Part shown: positions 17,608 to 26,117 of the stretch, in pieces
Layout: the number at the start of each line of letters is the position of its first letter
How positions within the stretch are numbered: the first letter of the stretch is position 1
Origin: Pseudomonadota bacterium
Lineage (GTDB): Bacteria; Pseudomonadota; Gammaproteobacteria; Burkholderiales; Rhodocyclaceae
Assembly (NCBI GenBank): GCA_018262235.1
Contig: JAGTRY010000011.1
Span: 1-63,083, forward strand
Direction of reading: 5' to 3'
DNA length: 63,083 nt
The notes under the pieces: generated by a model
What the model was told of the DNA's origin: nothing
Seen by the model: the letters and a program-made list of their open reading frames with translations, nothing else
The model's database searches: none
Translations under genes and position numbers: made by a program

Positions 17608-17623
17608 GTGGTGAAGGCGACAA
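17608..17623. promoter_or_regulatory. NifA-type activator site 1, nifE side
   Basis: TGT-N10-ACA about 50 bp upstream of the nifE -24 element. It lies 19 bp (about two helical turns) from a second identical-type site, so both could be bound on one DNA face. Confidence 0.65.
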
Positions 17624-17626
17624 AAT

Positions 17627-17642
17627 GTCGGCATTGACACAG
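17627..17642. promoter_or_regulatory. NifA-type activator site 2, nifE side
   Basis: TGT-N10-ACA about 70 bp upstream of the nifE -24 element. Confidence 0.7.
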
Positions 17643-17776
17643 GGCTTGAGTTCATCGGGACAGCGCTTGTGTGGCGCTCCGCCCCGATCAGGCCGGCCCA
17701 TGTCGGGCGTGAGGGGATTCTGTCCCTGCTGCGAATGCGCTGGGGCAAGGCCACCGCGTATGTTGCATGAAGGGTG

Positions 17777-17792
17777 TGTGGCGTGTCCGACA
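17777..17792. promoter_or_regulatory. NifA-type activator site, nifQ side
   Basis: TGT-N10-ACA, 65 bp upstream of the nifQ sigma-54-like element. It overlaps a small inverted repeat, CGACAATTTGTCG, at 17788-17800. Confidence 0.65.
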
Positions 17793-17856
17793 ATTTGTCG
17801 CAAGCTCGGCATGGAGGCTTCCTGCGCCAGGCCGGTGCTGCGCGGGTTTGGCGGGA

Positions 17857-17872
17857 TGGCCTGCTCCTTGCA
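17857..17872 (+). promoter_or_regulatory. Sigma-54-like promoter of nifQ
   Basis: TGGCCTGCTCCTTGCA keeps TGGC, the G before the spacer and TTGCA. The predicted start falls near 17883, next to the Shine-Dalgarno, leaving a very short leader. This is the weak point of the call; the activator site 65 bp upstream supports it. Confidence 0.55.
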
Positions 17873-17896
17873 TAAGCAGGGCAGGAGGATACAGCC

Positions 17897-18430
17897 ATGA
17901 ATGCACCCGACCTGTCCCTGTCCCGCCTGATGGGCACCCCGCAATCCCTTGAGAAGCTGGTGATTGCGTGCGTCCTTGCCGAGTCCCAGCGGGTCGGTGC
18001 CCAGCCTTTGATCCGTGGTCTGGGAGCCATCTCGTTCAACTTGCTGTGCACCACCTGTTTGCCCGACATGGCGCTGGATAACGGCGTGGCCGAGCGGCCT
18101 CTCTTTGATGAATTCGAGGAGTTGTTCGAACTGCTCATCGAACATGCCGAACCGATGGATCAGATGAGCATCTGGCTGGCCGCGGCGATTGCGACAGCTG
18201 CCCAGCGTGACAACCATCTGTGGCAGGACATGGGGCTGCCTTCGCGGCGCGAGCTCTCCGCCATCCTGAATTTGCGTTTTCCACGGCTGGCCGCTGCGAA
18301 CAACGCCGACATGAAATGGAAGAAGTTCTTCTATCGCCAGCTTTGTCAGCGGGCCGGTGTGCCGATCTGCAAGTCCCCGCAGTGCGGAGACTGCAGCGAT
18401 CAGTCGCTCTGCTTCGGCCCGGAAACCTGA
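17897..18430 (+). CDS. nifQ: Molybdenum-delivery protein NifQ
   Basis: 177 residues. The C-terminus carries the NifQ signature C-x4-C-x2-C-x5-C (CKSPQCGDCSDQSLC), which holds an Fe-S or Mo-Fe-S cluster used to hand molybdenum to NifEN. LPSRRELSAILNLRFPRLAAANNADMKWKKFFYRQ, just before it, is also typical. The start has GGAGGA upstream. It is divergent from nifE, with NifA sites in between, so both arms are probably switched on together. Confidence 0.95.
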   Translation: MNAPDLSLSRLMGTPQSLEKLVIACVLAESQRVGAQPLIRGLGAISFNLLCTTCLPDMALDNGVAERPLFDEFEELFELLIEHAEPMDQMSIWLAAAIATAAQRDNHLWQDMGLPSRRELSAILNLRFPRLAAANNADMKWKKFFYRQLCQRAGVPICKSPQCGDCSDQSLCFGPET

Positions 18431-18479
18431 GCGGGCTGATTTCGTCTCCCGATCTGTTGGCAGGATACGCTGCAGCGGC

Positions 18480-19976
18480 TCACGTACGGCGCAGACGCTC
18501 GCGGCGGAGCAGGCGTGCCTCGATCACGTCGGCCAGCATCGGGGCGGCCGTGCGGATGCGTTCGACGCTGACGCCGCCGTAGCCCAGGTTCATGCCGGAA
18601 CGTACCTGACCCTGATCCTGGTAGTACATCGAAAGCGGTCGCACGATCAGGCCTTTGGACATGGCGTCAGAAGCCACCATGGCATCGTCGATCGGCTCGG
18701 TGAAGTAATACAGCAACTGCAGGCCGGCATGCCCGCCGGATAATTCGATGGCGCCCGCAAGACGCTTGTCCAGGGCTTCGCACAGGCAATCCCGGCGTTC
18801 CTTGTAGACGGAGCGCATGCGCTTGATATGGGCGGTGAAATGTCCGTCGGCAATGAACTCGGCGAGCGCGGCCTGTTCAATCAGGCGACCGCCACGGTAC
18901 AGCTCGGAGTTGCCGACCTGGAAGGCTTCAACAAGATCTTCCGGCAATACCATGTAGGCAAGACGCAGCCCGGGGAACATCACCTTGCTGAAGGTACCCA
19001 GGTAGATCACCCGCTGTTTCTGCGAGAGGCCGAAGAGGGATGCAACCGTGCTCTTGTCATAATGCTGCTCGTTGTCGTAATCGTCTTCGATGATCCACGC
19101 GCCATGGCTGTCTGCCCCTTCCAGCAGTTCCAGGCGGCGGTCCAGGGCGAGCACCGTGCCGGTCGGATACTGGCTTGAGGGCGATACGTAGATGAGCCGT
19201 GGCGAGTTCTTCCAGTCCTGCGGGCGAGGCGCGATGCCGCGTTCATCCAGCGGGATCGGGACCGGCGTCAGGCCCGCGGCCGTCATCACGTTGCGGGCTC
19301 CCCAGTAGCCGGGCTCTTCGATCCAGACCCGGTCACCCACATCGCAGAGCATCCGGGCGCACAAATCCAGTGCCTGGTGTGTGCCGTTCAGGAGCACGAT
19401 TTGCCGGGCCTGACATTTCATCAGACGGGTGACGCTCAGATATTCCGCGATCACCGTCTTGAGCGGGCCGTAGCCGCTGCTGGCGTAGTCGAGGAAGCGG
19501 GCCATGTTCTTGTTGGTGTATTTGCCCATCAGGCGCCGCCACACTGCAAACGGGAACAGGTCGGTGTCCGGCACGCCGGGGATGAAGGCGCCGCGCTGGA
19601 TCGTACTGCTCGCGCCCTGGCTGGCGATCTGGTTGCCACGGCGCGACAGGCCCTCCCGGCGCGTACCGATCAGCCGGCGCGGAGTGATGAATGCAGACCG
19701 GCCACTCAGTGCTTCGGAAACATAGGTACCCGAGCCGGCGCGGCTTTCCAGGTAGCCCTCCATCAGCAATTGTTCATAGGCATGCACCACGGTCTTGCGA
19801 CCGATTGCAAGCTCCTGGCATAACTGCCGGGAGGAGGGCAGGAGTGTGCCGCCTTCCAGGCGATGATCCAGAATCGCTTGGCGCAAGCTCAGGTACAGAC
19901 GGTTGCGCAGCAACTGCGCGGAGTCTGCCTGCGCAAGGCTTTGGCGGATGACCTCACAGATCAGTGTCTTGTCCAT
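18480..19976 (-). CDS. MocR/PdxR-type transcriptional regulator (GntR helix-turn-helix plus aminotransferase domain)
   Basis: 498 residues. Residues about 1-85 are a GntR winged helix (PSSRQLCQELAIGRKTVVHAYEQLLMEGYL). The remainder is a fold-type I aminotransferase-like domain with the PLP-Lys region YLGTFSKVMFPGLRLAYMVLP. Such regulators sense PLP adducts of metabolites such as GABA (GabR) or control vitamin B6 genes (PdxR). It is divergent from the polyamine-type transporter and gabD/gabT, so a GabR-like role in putrescine/GABA use is likely but not proven. The ATG at 19976 is preferred to an upstream TTG, which lacks a ribosome site. Confidence 0.9.
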   Translation of the reverse strand: MDKTLICEVIRQSLAQADSAQLLRNRLYLSLRQAILDHRLEGGTLLPSSRQLCQELAIGRKTVVHAYEQLLMEGYLESRAGSGTYVSEALSGRSAFITPRRLIGTRREGLSRRGNQIASQGASSTIQRGAFIPGVPDTDLFPFAVWRRLMGKYTNKNMARFLDYASSGYGPLKTVIAEYLSVTRLMKCQARQIVLLNGTHQALDLCARMLCDVGDRVWIEEPGYWGARNVMTAAGLTPVPIPLDERGIAPRPQDWKNSPRLIYVSPSSQYPTGTVLALDRRLELLEGADSHGAWIIEDDYDNEQHYDKSTVASLFGLSQKQRVIYLGTFSKVMFPGLRLAYMVLPEDLVEAFQVGNSELYRGGRLIEQAALAEFIADGHFTAHIKRMRSVYKERRDCLCEALDKRLAGAIELSGGHAGLQLLYYFTEPIDDAMVASDAMSKGLIVRPLSMYYQDQGQVRSGMNLGYGGVSVERIRTAAPMLADVIEARLLRRERLRRT

Positions 19977-20125
19977 CTCTTCGTGTTTCTCAAAGTGGTT
20001 CCCTATTGTTGCATCCAATTGGAGCCTTCAAGGACCAGTTGTTGCTTTAGGATGAGACCGTGATCAGTGCAGGCACCTGGCCCTGAGGAATTCACAGACC
20101 GGCAAGTCGCCCGCAGGAGAAGCTT

Positions 20126-21244
20126 ATGAGTGATGACCAAAACAAGAATCATGCCGAGCCGCACGTGACCTTTCGCAAGGTCCAGAAAAGCTATGACGGC
20201 AAGAACCTGATCGTCAAGAATCTGGATCTGGACATCCAGCGTGGCGAGTTCCTGACGCTGCTCGGACCCTCCGGTTCCGGCAAGACGACTTCGCTGATGA
20301 TGCTGGCAGGATTCGAGATTCCTACCGGTGGCGAGATCCGCCTCAACAACAAGATCATCAATCAGGTGCCGCCGCACCGGCGCAATATCGGCATGGTGTT
20401 CCAGAACTACGCACTGTTTCCGCATATGACCGTGCGCGAAAACCTGCGTTTCCCGCTGACCATCCGCAAGCTGGGTGCCACTGAAATGGACCGCAAGGTG
20501 ACCAAGGTGCTCGATATGGTGCAGCTCGACGAATTCGGCGACCGCTATCCGCAGCAACTCTCCGGCGGGCAGCAGCAGCGGGTGGCCCTGGCGCGCGCCC
20601 TGGTGTTCGACCCCGAACTGATCCTGATGGACGAACCGCTTGGCGCGCTCGACAAGCAACTGCGCGAGCACATGCAGATGGAGATCAAGCACATCCAGCA
20701 GAAGCTCGGTCTGACGGTGGTTTTCGTTACCCACGATCAAAGCGAGGCATTGACGATGTCGGACCGCATTGCGATCTTCAATGATGGAGTCATTCAACAG
20801 ATTGGCAGTTCAACGGCCATCTACGAGCGTCCGGCGAATCCTTTCGTGGCGAGCTTCATCGGCGAGAACAATGCCTTGTCCGGCCTTGTGGAAACGGTTG
20901 CCGAGAGTACCTGTCGCGTACGCCTGGACAGTGGCGTGTATGTGCATGCGACGCTGGGGGATGGTGTGGTGCAGGGCGCACGCACGATCGTTTCGGTGCG
21001 ACCCGAGAGTGTGCAGCTGAATGTGCAATCGCTCGGCTGCGCCAATCGCATGGGCGGTTACGTCAAGGAAATCACCTATCTGGGCGATCACCTGCGGGTG
21101 CGCGTCGAACTGGCTGGCCGCAAGGAAATCATGGTCAAGGCTCCTGCGGCAGAACACAAACACCGCTTTGATACCGGCGATGCCATTCACGTTGGCGTCA
21201 ATCCTGAGCATCTCTTGGCGCTTGCCCCGACGGCGAGTGCTTGA
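20126..21244 (+). CDS. Polyamine-type ABC transporter ATP-binding protein (PotA-like)
   Basis: 372 residues. Walker A is GPSGSGKTTS, the signature LSGGQQQRVALARAL, and Walker B LILMDEPLGALD. A C-terminal TOBE domain (about 280-365) is typical of the PotA/FbpC branch. First gene of a four-gene importer operon that runs into gabD. AGGAGAAGC precedes the ATG. Together with the binding protein and two permeases it should import a polyamine or related compound such as putrescine. Confidence 0.92.
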   Translation: MSDDQNKNHAEPHVTFRKVQKSYDGKNLIVKNLDLDIQRGEFLTLLGPSGSGKTTSLMMLAGFEIPTGGEIRLNNKIINQVPPHRRNIGMVFQNYALFPHMTVRENLRFPLTIRKLGATEMDRKVTKVLDMVQLDEFGDRYPQQLSGGQQQRVALARALVFDPELILMDEPLGALDKQLREHMQMEIKHIQQKLGLTVVFVTHDQSEALTMSDRIAIFNDGVIQQIGSSTAIYERPANPFVASFIGENNALSGLVETVAESTCRVRLDSGVYVHATLGDGVVQGARTIVSVRPESVQLNVQSLGCANRMGGYVKEITYLGDHLRVRVELAGRKEIMVKAPAAEHKHRFDTGDAIHVGVNPEHLLALAPTASA

Positions 21245-21292
21245 GTCCATCCCACCACCCCCTTTTTGCCAAGCCTCAATCCGGAGAAAACC

Positions 21293-22336
21293 ATGAATCC
21301 ATTCTTTGCCAAGAAAAGCCTGCTGATGGTCGCCCTGACCACCCTGTTTGCCGCCACCAGCGCGCAGGCGGATGTCACGATCATTTCCTTTGGCGGTACC
21401 AATCAGAAAGCCCAGGCCAAGGCCTTCTACGAACCCTTCACCAAGGCCAGCGGGGTCAAGATTGTGGCCAGCGAATACAACGGCGAACAAGCCAAGATCA
21501 AGGCCATGGTGGAAGCCAAGAACGTGTCCTGGGATGTGGTGGAGCTTGAATCCCCGGAACTCGCACGGGGCTGTGAGGAAGGTCTGTACGAGAAGCTGGA
21601 CATGAGCAAGATCGGTCCGAAGGCGGATTTCATTCCCAGCGCGCTCAGTGAATGCGGCATCGGCATCTTCGTGTGGTCCACGGTGCTGGCCTATAACGCC
21701 GATGCGCTCAAGGGAACGCCGACGTCCTGGGCGGATTTCTGGGACCTGAAGAAATTCCCCGGCAAGCGCGGCATGCGCAAGGGGGCCAAGTTCACGCTCG
21801 AATTCGCCCTGCTTGCCGATGGCGTGAAGCCGGAGGACGTCTACAAGACGCTGGGCACCAAGGCCGGCGTGACGCGTGCGTTCAAGAAGCTCGACGAGAT
21901 CAAACCGTACATCCAGTGGTGGGAGGCGGGTGCCCAGCCCCCGCAACTGCTGGCGGCTGGTGACGTTGTCATGAGTACGGCCTACAACGGCCGGATTGCC
22001 TCCGCCCAGAAGGAAGGCAAGAAGCTCAAGATCATGTGGGCCAACAACATCTATGACTTTGATTCCTGGGGCATCCCGGTTGGTGCACCGAACAAGGCCG
22101 ATGCGTACAAGTTCATCGCGTTTGCGAGCAAGCCGGAGAACCAGAAAGTTTTCTCGGGCGAGATTCCCTACGGTCCGACGAACGTGAAGGGAACTGCCAT
22201 GATCGACAAGGCGGTTGCTGCCGATCTGCCGACCGCGCCGCAGAACATGAAGGGCGCCCTGGCCAGCAATACCCAGTTCTGGGTCGAGCATAGCGAAGAC
22301 CTGGAGCAGCGCTTCAACGCGTGGGCGGCCAAGTAA
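21293..22336 (+). CDS. Periplasmic polyamine-type substrate-binding protein (PotD/PotF family)
   Basis: 347 residues. The signal peptide MNPFFAKKSLLMVALTTLFAATSAQA is cleaved before DVTIISFGG. The SBP_bac_8-type fold includes VVELESPELARGCEEGLYEKLD and VWSTVLAYNADALKGTPTSWADFWD. The start at 21293 has CGGAGAAAA upstream; an in-frame codon at 21266 is rejected because it precedes the signal peptide. It delivers the ligand to the two downstream permeases. Confidence 0.92.
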   Translation: MNPFFAKKSLLMVALTTLFAATSAQADVTIISFGGTNQKAQAKAFYEPFTKASGVKIVASEYNGEQAKIKAMVEAKNVSWDVVELESPELARGCEEGLYEKLDMSKIGPKADFIPSALSECGIGIFVWSTVLAYNADALKGTPTSWADFWDLKKFPGKRGMRKGAKFTLEFALLADGVKPEDVYKTLGTKAGVTRAFKKLDEIKPYIQWWEAGAQPPQLLAAGDVVMSTAYNGRIASAQKEGKKLKIMWANNIYDFDSWGIPVGAPNKADAYKFIAFASKPENQKVFSGEIPYGPTNVKGTAMIDKAVAADLPTAPQNMKGALASNTQFWVEHSEDLEQRFNAWAAK

Positions 22337-22384
22337 TCAGACGAATCCGTGAGCATCACGAACGAGATCCAAAGGGAAACTGAG

Positions 22385-23650
22385 ATGACCCAGTACTCAG
22401 CCACCATGCCGGCGCCGCTGGACACTGCGCCCGAGGCGTCCTTGCAGAGTCGCCTGCGGCGTGCCGAGCGGATGAACAAGCTCAAGTACGGCGCACTGAT
22501 CCTGCCTTTGGCGATCTTCCTGATGCTCACCTTTGTCTGGCCGATTGCCGCACTGCTCAAACGCAGTGTGGACAATCCTGAAATCATCACGGCCTTTCCG
22601 CAAACCAGCGCGTTGTTGCGTGGCTGGAATGGCCAGGCGCTGCCGGATGATGGCGTCTTTGCCGCCTTCGCCGGAGAGATGGCACAGATCAAGGGCACAC
22701 CGGTGCTGGCTGCCGCTGCCAAGCGTCTCAACATGGAAGTACCGGGATTCCGCTCACTGATGATGCGCACTGTCCGTGCCACGCCGCTGGAGGCTGGCGC
22801 CTCGGCCCGGGAGGTGTTGATCGATGCGGACCCGCGCTGGGGGGAGACCGCCACCTGGCAACTGCTGGCGCGGAACGCATCGCCCTATACCATGCGTTAC
22901 CTGCTGGCTTCGCTGGACCACAAGGTGAACGAGCAGGGCAAGGTCGTCGCCACGTCTCCGGAAGAAGCCATCTTCGTGGATGTGTTGTTGCGCACTTTCG
23001 GCATGTCCTTTGTCGTCACGGTGGTCTGTCTGCTGCTGGGGTTTCCGCTGGCCTACTTCATTGCCACCCGTCCCGTGAAAACAGCCAATGTGTTGCTGAT
23101 GGCGGTGCTGTTGCCGTTCTGGACTTCCATTCTGGTGCGCGTAGCGGCCTGGATCGTCCTGCTGCAGTCTCAAGGGCTCGTGAATCAGGCACTGATGCAC
23201 CTGGGCATTACGGATCATCCCCTGCAACTCGTGTTCAACAGTACGGGGGTGTATATCGCCATGGTGCACATCCTGCTGCCCTTCATGATCCTGCCGCTCT
23301 ACAGCGTGATGAAGGGGATTTCTCCCGTCTATATGCGTGCAGCATTGTCGCTGGGGTGCCCGCCGTTCAGGAGCTTCTGGAAGATCTATTTCCCGCAGAC
23401 CTTGCCGGGCATCGGCGCGGGAGGTCTGCTGGTTTTCATCCTGTGCATGGGTTATTACATCACGCCGTCGCTGCTGGGCAGCCCGAACGAGCAGATGGCC
23501 AGTTATTTCGTGGCTTTCTATACCAATCAGACCATCAACTGGGGTATGGCCGCCGCCTTGTCGGCCATCCTGTTCGTGGCCACGCTGCTGCTCTACGCCA
23601 TCTACACCCGTCTGGTCGGCAGCCAGAACATGGCCGCACGCGCACGTTAA
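22385..23650 (+). CDS. Polyamine-type ABC transporter permease (PotB-like)
   Basis: 421 residues. The first transmembrane helix is at about residues 30-50. A long periplasmic insertion (about 55-195) follows, then the usual five-helix permease core with the EAA-like loop AALSLGCPPFRSFWKIYFPQTLPGI. The long first loop is seen in a subgroup of PotB-like permeases. The ATG at 22385 is preferred over an in-frame GTG at 22349. Its stop lies 10 bp before the second permease. Confidence 0.9.
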   Translation: MTQYSATMPAPLDTAPEASLQSRLRRAERMNKLKYGALILPLAIFLMLTFVWPIAALLKRSVDNPEIITAFPQTSALLRGWNGQALPDDGVFAAFAGEMAQIKGTPVLAAAAKRLNMEVPGFRSLMMRTVRATPLEAGASAREVLIDADPRWGETATWQLLARNASPYTMRYLLASLDHKVNEQGKVVATSPEEAIFVDVLLRTFGMSFVVTVVCLLLGFPLAYFIATRPVKTANVLLMAVLLPFWTSILVRVAAWIVLLQSQGLVNQALMHLGITDHPLQLVFNSTGVYIAMVHILLPFMILPLYSVMKGISPVYMRAALSLGCPPFRSFWKIYFPQTLPGIGAGGLLVFILCMGYYITPSLLGSPNEQMASYFVAFYTNQTINWGMAAALSAILFVATLLLYAIYTRLVGSQNMAARAR

Positions 23651-23660
23651 GGGTTTCATC

Positions 23661-24482
23661 ATGATCGCAAGCTACGCCTCGACCTCTGAACGAATCTGGC
23701 ACTATGCCTTCCGCATGCTCTGCGGGCTGATCATCGTCTTTCTGATTTTGCCGATCCTGGTGATTGCCCCCTTGTCGTTCAATTCGGACTCGTTCCTGCT
23801 CTACCCGATGTCCGGATTCTCGACGCGCTGGTACGAAGAGTTCTTCAGTTCGCCGGCCTGGCGCCAGGCATTCACCAACAGCCTCATCATCTCGCCCTTT
23901 TCCACCTTGCTGGCCATGCTCCTGGGCACGCCTGCCGCGGTCGGGCTGACGCGCATCGACTTTCCGGGCAAGGGCTTGCTGACCGCCATCCTCATCTCGC
24001 CGATGGTTGTTCCGGTGGTGATCGTCGGGGTGGCAACCTATCTGGTGTTTGCGCCGATCGGCCTGACGGGCAGCTATCTCGGCCTGATCATGGTGCATGC
24101 GGCGCTGGGCGTCCCGTTTGTCGTCACCACCGTATCGGCCACCTTGCAGGGCTTCGATTTCAATCTGGTGCGGGCTGCGGCCAGCCTGGGGGCGAATCCG
24201 CTGACGGCATTCTTCCGGATCACCTTGCCGCTGGTCGCGCCCGGGGTGATTTCTGGCGGGCTCTTCGCTTTTGGCACGTCCTTCGATGAAGTCGTGGTCA
24301 CCCTGTTTCTGGCCGGGCCGGAACAGAGCACCCTGCCACGCCAGATGTTTGCAGGGATCCGCGAAAATATCAGCCCGACCATCGCTGCGGTGGCAACTAT
24401 CCTGACGGTGCTATCCACCCTGATGCTGATTACGCTTGAATGGTTGCGCCGCCGCTCCGAACGCCTGCGCGCAGCGCCGTGA
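23661..24482 (+). CDS. Polyamine-type ABC transporter permease (PotC-like)
   Basis: 273 residues, six transmembrane helices, with the EAA loop AAASLGANPLTAFFRITLPLVAPGV. Partner of the upstream permease. The open frame extends far upstream inside the previous gene, but MIASYASTSERIWHYAFRML at 23661 matches the family N-terminus. gabD starts 38 bp after the stop, so import and degradation are probably co-transcribed. Confidence 0.92.
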   Translation: MIASYASTSERIWHYAFRMLCGLIIVFLILPILVIAPLSFNSDSFLLYPMSGFSTRWYEEFFSSPAWRQAFTNSLIISPFSTLLAMLLGTPAAVGLTRIDFPGKGLLTAILISPMVVPVVIVGVATYLVFAPIGLTGSYLGLIMVHAALGVPFVVTTVSATLQGFDFNLVRAAASLGANPLTAFFRITLPLVAPGVISGGLFAFGTSFDEVVVTLFLAGPEQSTLPRQMFAGIRENISPTIAAVATILTVLSTLMLITLEWLRRRSERLRAAP

Positions 24483-24520
24483 ATGGCAGAACCCCTCTCA
24501 CATTGATCAAGGAAAAGAAC

Positions 24521-25978
24521 ATGCTGAAGCTCCAGGACCCGACACTGCTTCGTCACCAGTGCTACATCGCCGGTCAGTGGCAAGACGCCGAGACGGACGC
24601 ACAGATCGAGGTCCGCAATCCCGCCACGGGTCAATTGCTGGGGTGCGTGCCCAAGATGGGCGCTGCCGAAACCCGGCGTGCAATTGAAGCTGCCAACACG
24701 GCCTTGCCGGCGTGGCGCAGCAAGACTGCCGGTGAGCGTGCCAGATTGTTGCGCCGCTGGTTTGAATTGACCCTGGCCAATCAGGATGATCTGGCGCTGA
24801 TCATGACGAGCGAGCAAGGCAAGCCCCTGGCCGAAGCGCGTGGTGAAATTGCGTATGCCGCCAGCTATCTTGAATGGTTTGCCGAAGAGGGCAAACGTGC
24901 TTATGGCGAAATCATACCGCCTCATGGTGCAGATCGACGCATCCTCGTGACGCGCGAACCGGTGGGCGTCTGTGCGGCCATCACCCCGTGGAATTTCCCG
25001 GCTGCGATGATCTCCCGCAAGGCTGGTGCGGCTTTGGCTGCCGGCTGCACGATGGTCCTCAAACCGGCTTCGCAAACCCCGTATTCGGCGCTGGCACTGG
25101 CCGTTCTGGCTGAACGGGCAGGCATTCCGGCCGGCGTTTTCAGCGTCGTCACCGGCTCGGCGCAGGCCATCGGCGGTGAGTTGTGTGCCAATCCGATCGT
25201 GCGCAAGCTCTCTTTCACCGGCTCCACCGAAATCGGCTCCCAGCTGATCGCTCAATGCGCGCCGACGGTCAAGAAATTGTCCATGGAACTCGGCGGGAAT
25301 GCGCCCTTCATCGTATTCGATGATGCCGATCTGGATGCGGCAGTGGCCGGAGCGATGGTTTCGAAATTCCGCAATGCCGGGCAGACCTGCGTCTGCGCCA
25401 ATCGCATTCTGGTGCAGGACAGCGTCTACGAACAGTTCGCCGCCAAACTTGCCAGCGCGGTTGCCGGACTGCAGGTGGGGGACGGGACCCAGGCTGGCGT
25501 CACGCAAGGCCCGCTGATCGATGAAAGCGCCCTCGGCAAGGTGGAGGAGCTGGTGGCCGATGCGCTTGGCAAGGGCGCCAAAACGCTTTGCGGCGGGAGT
25601 CGGCATGCGCTTGGCAAGACCTTCTATACCCCGACGATCCTGACCGATGTCACGCCGGACATGCGCGTGGCACGCGAGGAAATCTTTGGGCCGGTCGCGC
25701 CCCTGTTCCGTTTCTCTAGCGAAGCCGAGGCCATCCAGATGGCCAACGATACCGAGTTCGGCCTGGCCTCGTATTTTTATGCCAAGGATGCCGCACGCAT
25801 TTTCCGTGTTGCCGAGGCGCTGGAGTACGGCATGGTCGGCGTCAATACCGGCCTGATCTCCACCGAGATCGCCCCCTTCGGTGGCGTGAAATCTTCGGGC
25901 CTGGGCCGGGAGGGCTCGCGGCATGGCTTGGATGACTATCTTGAAATGAAATACCTGTGCATCGGCGGCCTCCAGTAA
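24521..25978 (+). CDS. gabD: Succinate-semialdehyde dehydrogenase (NAD(P)+)
   Basis: 485 residues, aldehyde dehydrogenase superfamily. It shows the proton acceptor Glu in MELGGNAPFIVFDDADLD and the catalytic Cys in NAGQTCVCANRILVQ. The N-terminal LKLQDPTLLRHQCYIAGQW matches GabD. It oxidises succinate semialdehyde to succinate, the last step of GABA degradation. It sits between the importer and gabT, which supports a putrescine/GABA pathway. The ATG at 24521 is chosen over the longer frame that overlaps the permease gene. Confidence 0.93.
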   Translation: MLKLQDPTLLRHQCYIAGQWQDAETDAQIEVRNPATGQLLGCVPKMGAAETRRAIEAANTALPAWRSKTAGERARLLRRWFELTLANQDDLALIMTSEQGKPLAEARGEIAYAASYLEWFAEEGKRAYGEIIPPHGADRRILVTREPVGVCAAITPWNFPAAMISRKAGAALAAGCTMVLKPASQTPYSALALAVLAERAGIPAGVFSVVTGSAQAIGGELCANPIVRKLSFTGSTEIGSQLIAQCAPTVKKLSMELGGNAPFIVFDDADLDAAVAGAMVSKFRNAGQTCVCANRILVQDSVYEQFAAKLASAVAGLQVGDGTQAGVTQGPLIDESALGKVEELVADALGKGAKTLCGGSRHALGKTFYTPTILTDVTPDMRVAREEIFGPVAPLFRFSSEAEAIQMANDTEFGLASYFYAKDAARIFRVAEALEYGMVGVNTGLISTEIAPFGGVKSSGLGREGSRHGLDDYLEMKYLCIGGLQ

Positions 25979-26117
25979 TCCGCCACCCCGACTAGCCTGA
26001 TCCGCGCCGGATTTGCATCGACGGCGCGGTGTTGCTCGAACGCCTAGCAGTAAGACGTCGCCCTTTTGTGGTTTTTCCCGGGGCGCAAACCACGACACAT
26101 CTTCGGAGAACAAAGCC

